A DNA stretch of 11,273 bases from an uncultured Christensenellaceae bacterium (GTDB lineage Bacteria > Bacillota > Clostridia > Christensenellales > Aristaeellaceae), in assembly GCA_905236495.1 (NCBI GenBank), contig CAJOPV010000012.1, positions 1 to 11,273 of the forward strand. Reading direction: 5' to 3'. Positions 1 through 5,774 of this stretch are shown in pieces; the stretch's first letter is position 1; each line of letters begins with the position of its first letter. Position numbers and translations under genes: made by a program. The notes beneath the pieces are model-generated. The model was given only the letters and a program-made list of their open reading frames with translations. It was not told where the DNA came from and searched no databases.

Positions 1-16
1 CATGACTGCTTCCGAT

Positions 17-88
17 ATCAATTTGCGACCGTAAAATGAGCGTTTCCGGGCAAACATGCCCGGAAACGCCATTTTACAGCAAATTGAT
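17..88. repeat. Long interrupted inverted repeat (hairpin 1)
   Basis: Three nested pairs of arms fold on one loop. The outer arms are 17-26 and 79-88 (core CAATTTGC / GCAAATTG), the middle arms 31-38 and 70-77 (GTAAAATG / CATTTTAC), and the inner arms 40-52 and 57-69 (GCGTTTCCGGGCA / TGCCCGGAAACGC). The loop is AACA at 53-56. That is 31 Watson-Crick pairs with one bulged A (39) and a small internal loop (27-30 against 78). The GC-rich inner stem is flanked by AAAA on one side and TTTT on the other, so it could act as a terminator in either direction, although the T run is short and lies within the paired part. It sits downstream of ispE. The structure is read directly; the function is inferred. 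Confidence 0.8.
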
Positions 89-92
89 GAAT

Positions 93-124
93 CCATCGAA
101 AGCCTGTCTGCTGACTTTCGATGG
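93..124. repeat. Perfect inverted repeat (hairpin 2)
   Basis: The arms CCATCGAAAG (93-102) and CTTTCGATGG (115-124) are perfectly complementary over 10 bases around a 12-base loop (103-114). The right arm ends one base before the next hairpin begins. It lies in the gene-free stretch downstream of ispE. Confidence 0.8.
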
Positions 125-151
125 CAGCGCATCGATTTTGTCGATGCGCTG
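125..151. repeat. Perfect inverted repeat (hairpin 3)
   Basis: The arms CAGCGCATCGA (125-135) and TCGATGCGCTG (141-151) are perfectly complementary over 11 bases with a 5-base loop, TTTTG. It abuts hairpin 2 on one side and shares its last three bases (149-151) with hairpin 4, so hairpins 3 and 4 cannot both be fully paired. Confidence 0.8.
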
Positions 152-182
152 ACGGAAACGGTCAAATTGCCGTTTCCGTCAG
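149..182. repeat. Perfect inverted repeat over the ispE stop (hairpin 4)
   Basis: The arms CTGACGGAAACGG (149-161) and CCGTTTCCGTCAG (170-182) pair perfectly over 13 bases with an 8-base loop (162-169). On the minus strand the right arm encodes the last residues of IspE, the loop holds the ispE stop codon (162-164) and the left arm is the first untranslated sequence. The core CGTTTCCG / CGGAAACG is the same as in the inner stem of hairpin 1. No T run follows it, so it is not a textbook intrinsic terminator. It may act as a 3' stabiliser or as a repetitive extragenic element. Confidence 0.8.
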
Positions 183-1001
183 GATGCAGGTTTCATATTG
201 CCGTCTGAGGGCGTCATAAGCCCGGGCGGCTTTTTCTTTGCCGTCAAAGGCCCCGAACACCACCGAGCCGGAGCCGGTCATCTGGCTGAAGGCCGCGCCC
301 TGGGCGTACAGCGCCGCTTTGGCCTGGGCGATTTCGGGCCTGAGGGGAATGGAGGCGGCTTCCAGCACGTTTCCGGCGCATTGCCGGAGGGCGGTCAGAT
401 CGCCCTCCGCCAGGGCGCGGGCAGCGGCTTCCGTTTGAGGGGAAGGAAGGGCGGACTGGTGATAAGCGGCGAACACTTCCCCGGTGGAAAGGGCCTCGCA
501 GGGCTGGATCAGCAGCAGAGGGAAAACCCGGCTTTGGATGGGGGTCAGCTTTTCCCCGATGCCCTGGGCCCGGCGGGGCGCATCGTGGAGGCAGAAGGGG
601 ATATCCGCTCCCAGCTTTTCCCCGATGCGGCACAGCGCGTTCAGATCCGCCCCGATGCCCCACAGATCGCTTAGCCCTTTCAGGGCCGCCGCTGCGTCCG
701 CGCTGCCACCGCCTAAACCCGCCCCCATAGGGATGCGCTTGCGGAGCGTGATCCGGGCCCCCGCCCGGACGCCATAAGCGTCCCGCAGCGCCCGGGCCGC
801 CCGGAGGATCAGGTTATCCGCCCCGGGGGACAGGCTCGGCGCGCCGCGGATTTCCAGGGCCAATATATCGTCCGGCAGGATCGTCAGGGTATCGCACAGG
901 GCGATGGGCTGCATCAGCATATCCAGCAGATGATAGCCGTCCTGCCGCCTGCCCACTACGTCCAGCGTCCAGTTGATTTTTCCACGGGCCTGCCATTCCA
1001 T
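162..1001 (-). CDS. ispE: 4-diphosphocytidyl-2-C-methyl-D-erythritol kinase (IspE)
   Basis: A cytosolic GHMP kinase that phosphorylates the 2-hydroxyl of CDP-methylerythritol with ATP in the MEP isoprenoid pathway. The protein is 279 residues from the chosen start, normal for the family. Near the N-terminus is GKINWTLDV with the conserved Lys (residue 8), then GRRQDGYHLL. The glycine-rich ATP loop PMGAGLGGGSADAAA is at about 91-105. GADIPFCL at about 132-139 carries the expected catalytic Asp, and MTGSGSVVFG is near the C-terminus. An in-frame ATG at 1017-1019 would overlap the kinase stop as ATGA, but it has no good ribosome site, while the ATG at 999-1001 has GGAGAG six bases upstream and gives the usual IspE N-terminus. 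The gene is last in the mutS2/two-component run. Its 3' end forms part of a perfect hairpin. Confidence 0.96.
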   Translation of the reverse strand: MEWQARGKINWTLDVVGRRQDGYHLLDMLMQPIALCDTLTILPDDILALEIRGAPSLSPGADNLILRAARALRDAYGVRAGARITLRKRIPMGAGLGGGSADAAAALKGLSDLWGIGADLNALCRIGEKLGADIPFCLHDAPRRAQGIGEKLTPIQSRVFPLLLIQPCEALSTGEVFAAYHQSALPSPQTEAAARALAEGDLTALRQCAGNVLEAASIPLRPEIAQAKAALYAQGAAFSQMTGSGSVVFGAFDGKEKAARAYDALRRQYETCILTETAI

Positions 1002-1007
1002 GCCGTT

Positions 1008-1013
1008 CTCTCC
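1008..1013 (-). promoter_or_regulatory. Shine-Dalgarno that decides the ispE start
   Basis: GGAGAG on the minus strand lies six bases before the ATG at 999-1001. It falls inside the first codons of the longer reading of ispE that starts at 1019, which argues for the downstream start. It would allow ispE to load ribosomes independently of the kinase gene. Confidence 0.7.
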
Positions 1014-1015
1014 GA

Positions 1016-2503
1016 TCATTTATCGTTCTTTGGGGCGGTATCCGCTTTCTCCAGGGTGATTTCAAATTCCGCCCCGCCCTGTCCGCTCACCAGGCGGATG
1101 CTCTGCCCGTGGCGCTCCATGATGCGGTAGCAGATCGCCAGGCCCAATCCCGTGCCCTGGCCCACGGTGTGGGCCTTATCCGCCTTATAGAAACGGTCGA
1201 AAATGTGGGGCGCGTCCTCCTCCCGGATGCCCACCCCCGTATCCTTCACCCGGAAGGCTACGTGATCCCCCTCCTCCCGGGCGGCGAGGGTGACGGCCCC
1301 GCCTGCCGGGGTGAATTTCAGGGCGTTGTCCAAAAGGTTGATCAGCACCTGCTGAATCTGATCCCCGTCGGCGTGGACCATCAGGGGCTCTTCGGCTAAG
1401 TCCGCCTCGATCTCAATATTCTTTTCCTCGATCTGGTTCATCCGGGAGATCAGCACCCGGCGGGCCAGCTCGTTGATATCAAAATCGGTGTAAGCCAGGC
1501 TGATTTCCTCGTTTTCCATGCGGGACAGGTTCAGCAGGCTTTGGATCAGCTTGGCGAGGCGGTGGGTCTCATCCACCACCACCTGCAGATACTGCTGATG
1601 CTCCTCCTTGGGGATGGTGCCGTCCAGCATGCCCTGGGCGAAGCCCTGGATGGTGGTGATGGGGGAGCGGAGCTCGTGGCTCACGTTGGCGACGAAATCC
1701 CGGCGGGATTGCTCCAGGGTGCTGAGCTGATTCCCCATCTGGTTAAAGGCCTGGGACAGCTCCTGAATCTCCCTGCTGCCCCCTTCCGGGGCCTGGGCGG
1801 CGAAATCCCCCCGGGCCATGCGCCCCGCCGCCTGGGCCATGGCGGTGAGGGGACGGGTCATCTGCCGGGCGGTGAAAAACACCACGGCGGCAGCCGCCAG
1901 GAAAATGAGCAGCGCCGCCAGGGCGATCTGCCACACCAATCCCCGGTAGGCGGCGTGCACCGTTTGAGCCGCGGTCTGGATCAGCACGAAGCCCATGACG
2001 GCCCGCTGGCCTGAGGAGACGCTTTGCGTCCAGGGCACCAGCACCGTAAACAGGGGGCCGGAGGCGCTTTGGGCCTGGCGCACGATCTCCTCCCCCGTCA
2101 GGGCCTGCTCCATGTAGGCGGAAATCTCCTCCTTGCTGGGGATGGCGCCGATAGATTCATCCTGCAAGGTGGATTGGTTGTAATAAAGGTACGTCCTGCC
2201 GCTACGGTCCACCACCATGATATAGGCGTTGTATTCCTGATAGATCCTCAGGCTTTTCCATTTCATGTAGGCTTCGGTGACGCTGCTCTGGCCCAGCATC
2301 TGGGAGATGGGGTCATACCCCATGCGGCTGGCGAGATACGCCATGTCCCGGGCCTGGGTCTTCAGGGCGTTCATGCGGTTCTGGATGGTGCGGTCCCGGA
2401 TATTCAAAAAGGAGATGGAGGAAATCACCAGCACGCACACCAGCATGGCGGCCAGGAACACGATCAGCAGCCTTGCAAAAAGGCTCATGCGGCGCACGGT
2501 CAT
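1016..2503 (-). CDS. Sensor histidine kinase, HAMP-HisKA-HATPase
   Basis: A membrane-bound class I sensor kinase of 495 residues that should phosphorylate the regulator encoded just upstream. Transmembrane segments lie at about 9-32 and 188-210 and enclose an extracytoplasmic sensor of roughly 155 residues. A HAMP linker follows at about 211-264. The H box FVANVSHELRSP (270-281) has the phospho-accepting His276. The catalytic domain has the N box LINLLDNALKFTP (387-399), the G1 box DTGVGI (421-426) and the G2 box GQGTGLGL (448-455), so all expected catalytic motifs are present. The layout resembles PhoR/ResE/WalK-type kinases, but no PAS domain is evident between HAMP and HisKA. Its start overlaps the regulator stop as ATGA (2500-2503), so the two are translationally coupled. 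The signal sensed cannot be read from the sequence. Confidence 0.96.
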   Translation of the reverse strand: MTVRRMSLFARLLIVFLAAMLVCVLVISSISFLNIRDRTIQNRMNALKTQARDMAYLASRMGYDPISQMLGQSSVTEAYMKWKSLRIYQEYNAYIMVVDRSGRTYLYYNQSTLQDESIGAIPSKEEISAYMEQALTGEEIVRQAQSASGPLFTVLVPWTQSVSSGQRAVMGFVLIQTAAQTVHAAYRGLVWQIALAALLIFLAAAAVVFFTARQMTRPLTAMAQAAGRMARGDFAAQAPEGGSREIQELSQAFNQMGNQLSTLEQSRRDFVANVSHELRSPITTIQGFAQGMLDGTIPKEEHQQYLQVVVDETHRLAKLIQSLLNLSRMENEEISLAYTDFDINELARRVLISRMNQIEEKNIEIEADLAEEPLMVHADGDQIQQVLINLLDNALKFTPAGGAVTLAAREEGDHVAFRVKDTGVGIREEDAPHIFDRFYKADKAHTVGQGTGLGLAICYRIMERHGQSIRLVSGQGGAEFEITLEKADTAPKNDK

Positions 2504-3189
2504 TTCACCTCGAATTTATAGCCCACGCCCCATACGGTGCGGATCTGCCAGCCCAGGGCCTCGCTGCCCTGCAGCTTTTCCCTGAGGCGCTTGATATGCA
2601 CATCCACGGTGCGGCTGTCGCCGAAAAAATCAAAGCCCCATACCTGCTCAAGCAGCTGTTCCCGGGTAAAGACCCGGTTCTGATGGGCCGCCAGGAAATA
2701 CAGCACCTCCAATTCCTTGGGAGGCATTTCCAGCAGCTTTCCCTGATAGTGGACCTCGTATTTTTCCAGGCTCACCGTCAGCCCGGGAAAGGAGAGGGTG
2801 TCCTTTTCCCCTTCGCCGCTGCCGCTGCGCCGCAGCACGGCCTTCACCCGGGCCACCAGCTCCTTGCCCTCGAAGGGCTTGGTGATGTAATCGTCGGCCC
2901 CCAGCTCCAGGCCCAGCACCTTATCGAAGGTTTCATCCTTGGCGGAAAGCATGATGATGGGGATTTGGCTGATCTGCCGAACGGCCCGGCACACCTGCAG
3001 GCCGTCCATGCCGGGCAGCATGATATCCAGCAGCATGAGGCTGGGCGGATTTTTCTGGAACGCTTCCACCGCCGTATCGCCCCGGGTTTCCACGGTGACG
3101 GAAAAGCCCTCCTTTTCCAGATACAGCTTCACCAGCTGGGCGATATTGGGGTCGTCATCCACGACCAGGATGGTTTGCTTGTCGTTCAT
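2500..3189 (-). CDS. OmpR/PhoB-family response regulator
   Basis: A cytosolic DNA-binding regulator of 229 residues from the chosen start. The receiver domain has the acidic triad DDD (11-13), the phospho-acceptor Asp55 in LLDIMLPGMDG, a Ser/Thr switch position in MLSAKD, and the conserved Lys104 in TKPF. A winged-helix domain follows from about 131, with DSRTVDVHIKRLREKL as its recognition-helix region and VWGVGYKF as the C-terminal wing. A GTG at 3196-3198 gives three more residues, but AAGGAAG (3198-3204) overlaps it and lies eight bases from the ATG at 3187-3189, so the ATG is preferred. It pairs with the kinase encoded next. The target promoters are unknown; autoregulation would be ordinary for the family, but no direct repeats are obvious upstream. 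Confidence 0.95.
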   Translation of the reverse strand: MNDKQTILVVDDDPNIAQLVKLYLEKEGFSVTVETRGDTAVEAFQKNPPSLMLLDIMLPGMDGLQVCRAVRQISQIPIIMLSAKDETFDKVLGLELGADDYITKPFEGKELVARVKAVLRRSGSGEGEKDTLSFPGLTVSLEKYEVHYQGKLLEMPPKELEVLYFLAAHQNRVFTREQLLEQVWGFDFFGDSRTVDVHIKRLREKLQGSEALGWQIRTVWGVGYKFEVK

Positions 3190-3197
3190 TCGATTCA

Positions 3198-3204
3198 CTT
3201 CCTT
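3198..3204 (-). promoter_or_regulatory. Shine-Dalgarno that decides the regulator start
   Basis: AAGGAAG on the minus strand lies eight bases before the ATG at 3187-3189 and overlaps the alternative GTG start. This spacing makes the ATG the likely start of the response regulator. Confidence 0.6.
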
Positions 3205-3309
3205 GCCGGAATATCGGGGGAGAAGGCGGGAGGGTGAAGGGCTAAGGCTTTATACCTCATTCGCTTATTGATTCACGCCTCCCTGCTCAATCTCTATCCC
3301 GCCTGCCTT
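3205..3309. other. Intergenic spacer between mutS2 and the regulator
   Basis: About 105 bases with no gene. Read on the minus strand there is a possible -10 box TATAAA (3249-3254 on the plus strand) with no convincing -35 box at 16-18 bases. No GC-rich hairpin with a T run follows the mutS2 stop. The plus strand is purine-rich at about 3215-3241. Transcription from mutS2 may therefore continue into the regulator, perhaps with a weak internal promoter. Confidence 0.4.
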
Positions 3310-5664
3310 TTACTTGAGCTCTACGACGGTTACGCCTTCTTCTCCTTCGCCGTATTTTCCCCGGCGGAAGGATTTGACTTGGGGGTAGGTTTTCAAGTGC
3401 TTCTGGATGCCTTCCCGCAGGACGCCGGTGCCCTTGCCGTGGACGATGGTGACCTCGTGAAGGCCCGCCAGCACCGCTTCATCCAGGTACTGCTCCACCT
3501 CCTCCAGCGCTTCATCCAGGGCCATGCCCCGGACATCGCAGCGGAGGGACACCGTGCGGTCCATATTCCCGGATTGGACGGTGACGGAGGAAACCTTCTT
3601 CTGCTTGGGCTGTTCCGCCAGACGCAGCTGGCTCAGATGGGCCTTTAATTTCATAATGCCCGCCTGCAATTGCACCTCTCCCTTGGCGTCGGGAAGGGAG
3701 AGGACGGTGCCCTTGGTGTTCAGGTGGGTGATCTGCACCACGTCGCCCACCTTCACCGTCTTGGGCGGCTCGGCAATGCCGCCGACGGGGGCCTTCAAGC
3801 CCTCCGCCAGGCTGTCGATGCCCTCCTCCAGACGCTTTTTCAAGGCGTTTACCTCGTGATCCGGGGCGCCGCCGTTCTTTTTCATTTTCTTTAAGTCGTA
3901 GAGGATCTGCTCGGAATCCCGCCGGGCCTTTTCCACGATGCGGCGGGCCTCCTCCTTGGCCTTGCGGGCGGAGGCTTCCTTCTTTTCCTCCATATCCTGA
4001 TACAGCCGCTCCGCTTCGCTGCGGAGCCGCACCGTTTCGGCCCGGGCTTCCTCCGCTAATTGCCGTTCCTTTTCCGCCACCTGCCGATGGTACTCGGCGT
4101 TGGCGATCACGTCCTCAAAGCGGATGGTATCGTGGGAAAGCAGGTCCTTGGCCTCCTCGATCAGGTATTCCGGCAGTCCCAGCCGGCGGGAAATCTCAAA
4201 AGCGTTAGATTTGCCCGGCACGCCGATGGAGAGGCGGTAGGTGGGCCGAAGGGTGGAAACGTCAAATTCCACGCTGGCGTTTTCCACCCCGGGGGTGGAG
4301 AGGGCGTAGGCCTTGAGCTCGCTGTAATGGGTGGTGGCGGCGGTGCGGGCCTTGATCTTGAGCAGGGCGTTCAAAATCACCTGGGCCAGGGCCGCGCCCT
4401 CGGTGGGATCGGTGCCGGCGCCCAATTCGTCGAAGAGCACCAGATCCCGGGGGGTGACGGACTGCATGATGGAAACGATATTCGTCATGTGGGAGGAGAA
4501 GGTGGAAAGGCTCTGCTCGATGCTCTGCTCGTCGCCGATATCGGCATAGACCTCCTCAAAGGTGCTGATCTCCGTGCCCAGCACGCCGGGGATATGCAGC
4601 CCGCTTTGGGCCATGAGGGTCATAAGCCCCAGGGTCTTTAGGGTGACGGTTTTGCCGCCGGTGTTGGGGCCGGTAATGATGAGGGAGGTAAAATCCCGCC
4701 CCAGCCACAAAGAGCAAGGCACCACCTGATCCCGGGGGATCAGGGGATGGCGCACCCGGATCAGGTTCACAAAGCCCTCTTCGTTCATCTTGGGCCGCAC
4801 GCATTCCATTTCCCGGCTCATCATGCCCTTGGCGAAGACGAAATCCAGGTGCGCAAGGATGGCGATGTTCTGGGAGATGAGGGCGGCGCTGTCCCCCACC
4901 TGGGAGGAGAGGGCGGAAAGGATGCGGTCGATTTCATCCCGCTCCTTGATATGCCATTCCTTGAGCTCGTTGCCCATTTCCACCACGGCTAAGGGCTCGA
5001 TGAACAGGGTGGCCCCGGTGGAGGACTGATCGTGCACCAGGCCCGGCACGTTCTGCCTGTATTCCTGCTTCACGGGCAGCACGTATCTTCCGCCCCGGAC
5101 GGTGACGATGGCCTCCATCAGGTATTTGGAATAGGCCGCGCCGTGGGCCATGGCGTTCAGCTTTTCCCGGATGCGGTCGTTCACCTGCCGGATATGGCGG
5201 CGGATGTCCGCCAGCGCGGGGGAGGCCTGGTCGGCGATCTCCTCCTCGCTTAAGATGGCGCCGGTGATATCCTCCTCCAGGGTGCGCAGGGGCTGAAGCT
5301 TAGAGGCCGCGGCGGTGATGAGGGGGGTATTTTCCCGATCGGTGACTAAGGCGCTGCGGGCGGCCCGGGCGGAGCGCAGCGTTTCCGCCACGGTGAGCAG
5401 GGCCTTGGGGGTCAGCGTGGAGCCCTTTTCCGCCAGGGATAAGTATTCCCCCACGTCCGAAAAGCCCACCATGGGGCTGCCCCCCAGGAAGGTGAGGGCC
5501 GCCACGGCCTCCTCCGTTTCATCCAGGGCCCGGTTCACCTCGGCAAAGCCCTCCAGGGGCGCAAGGGCCCGGCACAGCTCCTTGCCCGGGTCCGATAAGG
5601 CGTAGGCCGACAGCATGTCCCGTATCTTGGTAAATTCCAGCACCCGCAGGGCGCGTTCATTCAT
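3310..5664 (-). CDS. mutS2: MutS2 family ATPase/endonuclease (RqcU)
   Basis: MutS2 lacks the mismatch-binding domains of MutS. In Bacillus it acts on collided ribosomes (RqcU), and it has also been linked to suppression of recombination. The protein is 784 residues, about the length of the Bacillus protein. A helical core and lever region precedes the ABC ATPase, which has Walker A GPNTGGKT (332-339), the signature stretch STFSSHM (387-393) and Walker B LVLFDELGAGTDPTEG (408-423). A charged coiled coil spans about 515-600, followed by a KOW-like small domain (about 637-682). The C-terminal Smr domain has CDVRGMALDEAL (709-720) and VHGKGTGVLR (741-750). The usual LDLRG of the Smr domain reads CDVRG here, keeping the Asp and Arg. 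Start: ATG with GGGAGGGA six bases upstream and its own promoter. Confidence 0.97.
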   Translation of the reverse strand: MNERALRVLEFTKIRDMLSAYALSDPGKELCRALAPLEGFAEVNRALDETEEAVAALTFLGGSPMVGFSDVGEYLSLAEKGSTLTPKALLTVAETLRSARAARSALVTDRENTPLITAAASKLQPLRTLEEDITGAILSEEEIADQASPALADIRRHIRQVNDRIREKLNAMAHGAAYSKYLMEAIVTVRGGRYVLPVKQEYRQNVPGLVHDQSSTGATLFIEPLAVVEMGNELKEWHIKERDEIDRILSALSSQVGDSAALISQNIAILAHLDFVFAKGMMSREMECVRPKMNEEGFVNLIRVRHPLIPRDQVVPCSLWLGRDFTSLIITGPNTGGKTVTLKTLGLMTLMAQSGLHIPGVLGTEISTFEEVYADIGDEQSIEQSLSTFSSHMTNIVSIMQSVTPRDLVLFDELGAGTDPTEGAALAQVILNALLKIKARTAATTHYSELKAYALSTPGVENASVEFDVSTLRPTYRLSIGVPGKSNAFEISRRLGLPEYLIEEAKDLLSHDTIRFEDVIANAEYHRQVAEKERQLAEEARAETVRLRSEAERLYQDMEEKKEASARKAKEEARRIVEKARRDSEQILYDLKKMKKNGGAPDHEVNALKKRLEEGIDSLAEGLKAPVGGIAEPPKTVKVGDVVQITHLNTKGTVLSLPDAKGEVQLQAGIMKLKAHLSQLRLAEQPKQKKVSSVTVQSGNMDRTVSLRCDVRGMALDEALEEVEQYLDEAVLAGLHEVTIVHGKGTGVLREGIQKHLKTYPQVKSFRRGKYGEGEEGVTVVELK

Positions 5665-5670
5665 GGCAGT

Positions 5671-5678
5671 TCCCTCCC
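5671..5678 (-). promoter_or_regulatory. Strong Shine-Dalgarno of mutS2
   Basis: GGGAGGGA on the minus strand, six bases before the mutS2 ATG. It confirms the start at 5664. Confidence 0.75.
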
Positions 5679-5684
5679 GAATCC

Positions 5685-5713
5685 AGTATAAAGGGCCGAG
5701 GACGGACGGACAA
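5685..5713 (-). promoter_or_regulatory. Sigma-A-like promoter of mutS2
   Basis: On the minus strand TTGTCC (5708-5713) and TATACT (5685-5690) are separated by exactly 17 bases, and the mutS2 ribosome site begins seven bases after the -10 box. The -10 box matches five of six consensus bases and the -35 box four of six. The predicted 5' untranslated region is very short. This promoter would drive mutS2 and, by read-through, the two-component genes and ispE. Confidence 0.6.
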
Positions 5714-5724
5714 TCCTTCCTCTG

Positions 5725-5763
5725 AAAAATTCAAAAACTGTTCACACCCCGTTCTCCCGGGGT
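5725..5763 (-). terminator. Terminator-like hairpin after the U32 gene
   Basis: On the minus strand, just past the U32 stop, ACCCCG and CGGGGT (5758-5763 and 5746-5751) pair around a 6-base loop. They are followed after eight bases by two T runs of five (5733-5737 and 5725-5729). The gap between stem and T run is longer than in a typical intrinsic terminator, so efficiency is uncertain. The position between the U32 stop and the mutS2 promoter fits. Confidence 0.45.
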
Positions 5764-5774
5764 TCACGATCCAA

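Noticed and set aside
1..3. CAT at the left edge, an ATG on the minus strand with GGAAG five bases upstream
   Set aside because: It could be the start of the next leftward gene, but only one codon is inside the window and nothing can be verified.
17..182. Hairpin array as a CRISPR array or integron attC site
   Set aside because: There are no evenly spaced direct repeats with unique spacers, no cas or integrase gene nearby, and the stems are perfect and contiguous rather than bulged as in attC sites.
1002..1019. Longer ispE start giving an ATGA overlap with the kinase stop
   Set aside because: It lacks a good ribosome site, and the six extra residues precede the normal IspE N-terminus. The strong GGAGAG site serves the ATG at 999-1001.
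3249..3254. TATAAA on the minus strand as a -10 box for the response regulator
   Set aside because: No acceptable -35 box lies 16-18 bases upstream. It is noted as a possible weak promoter only.
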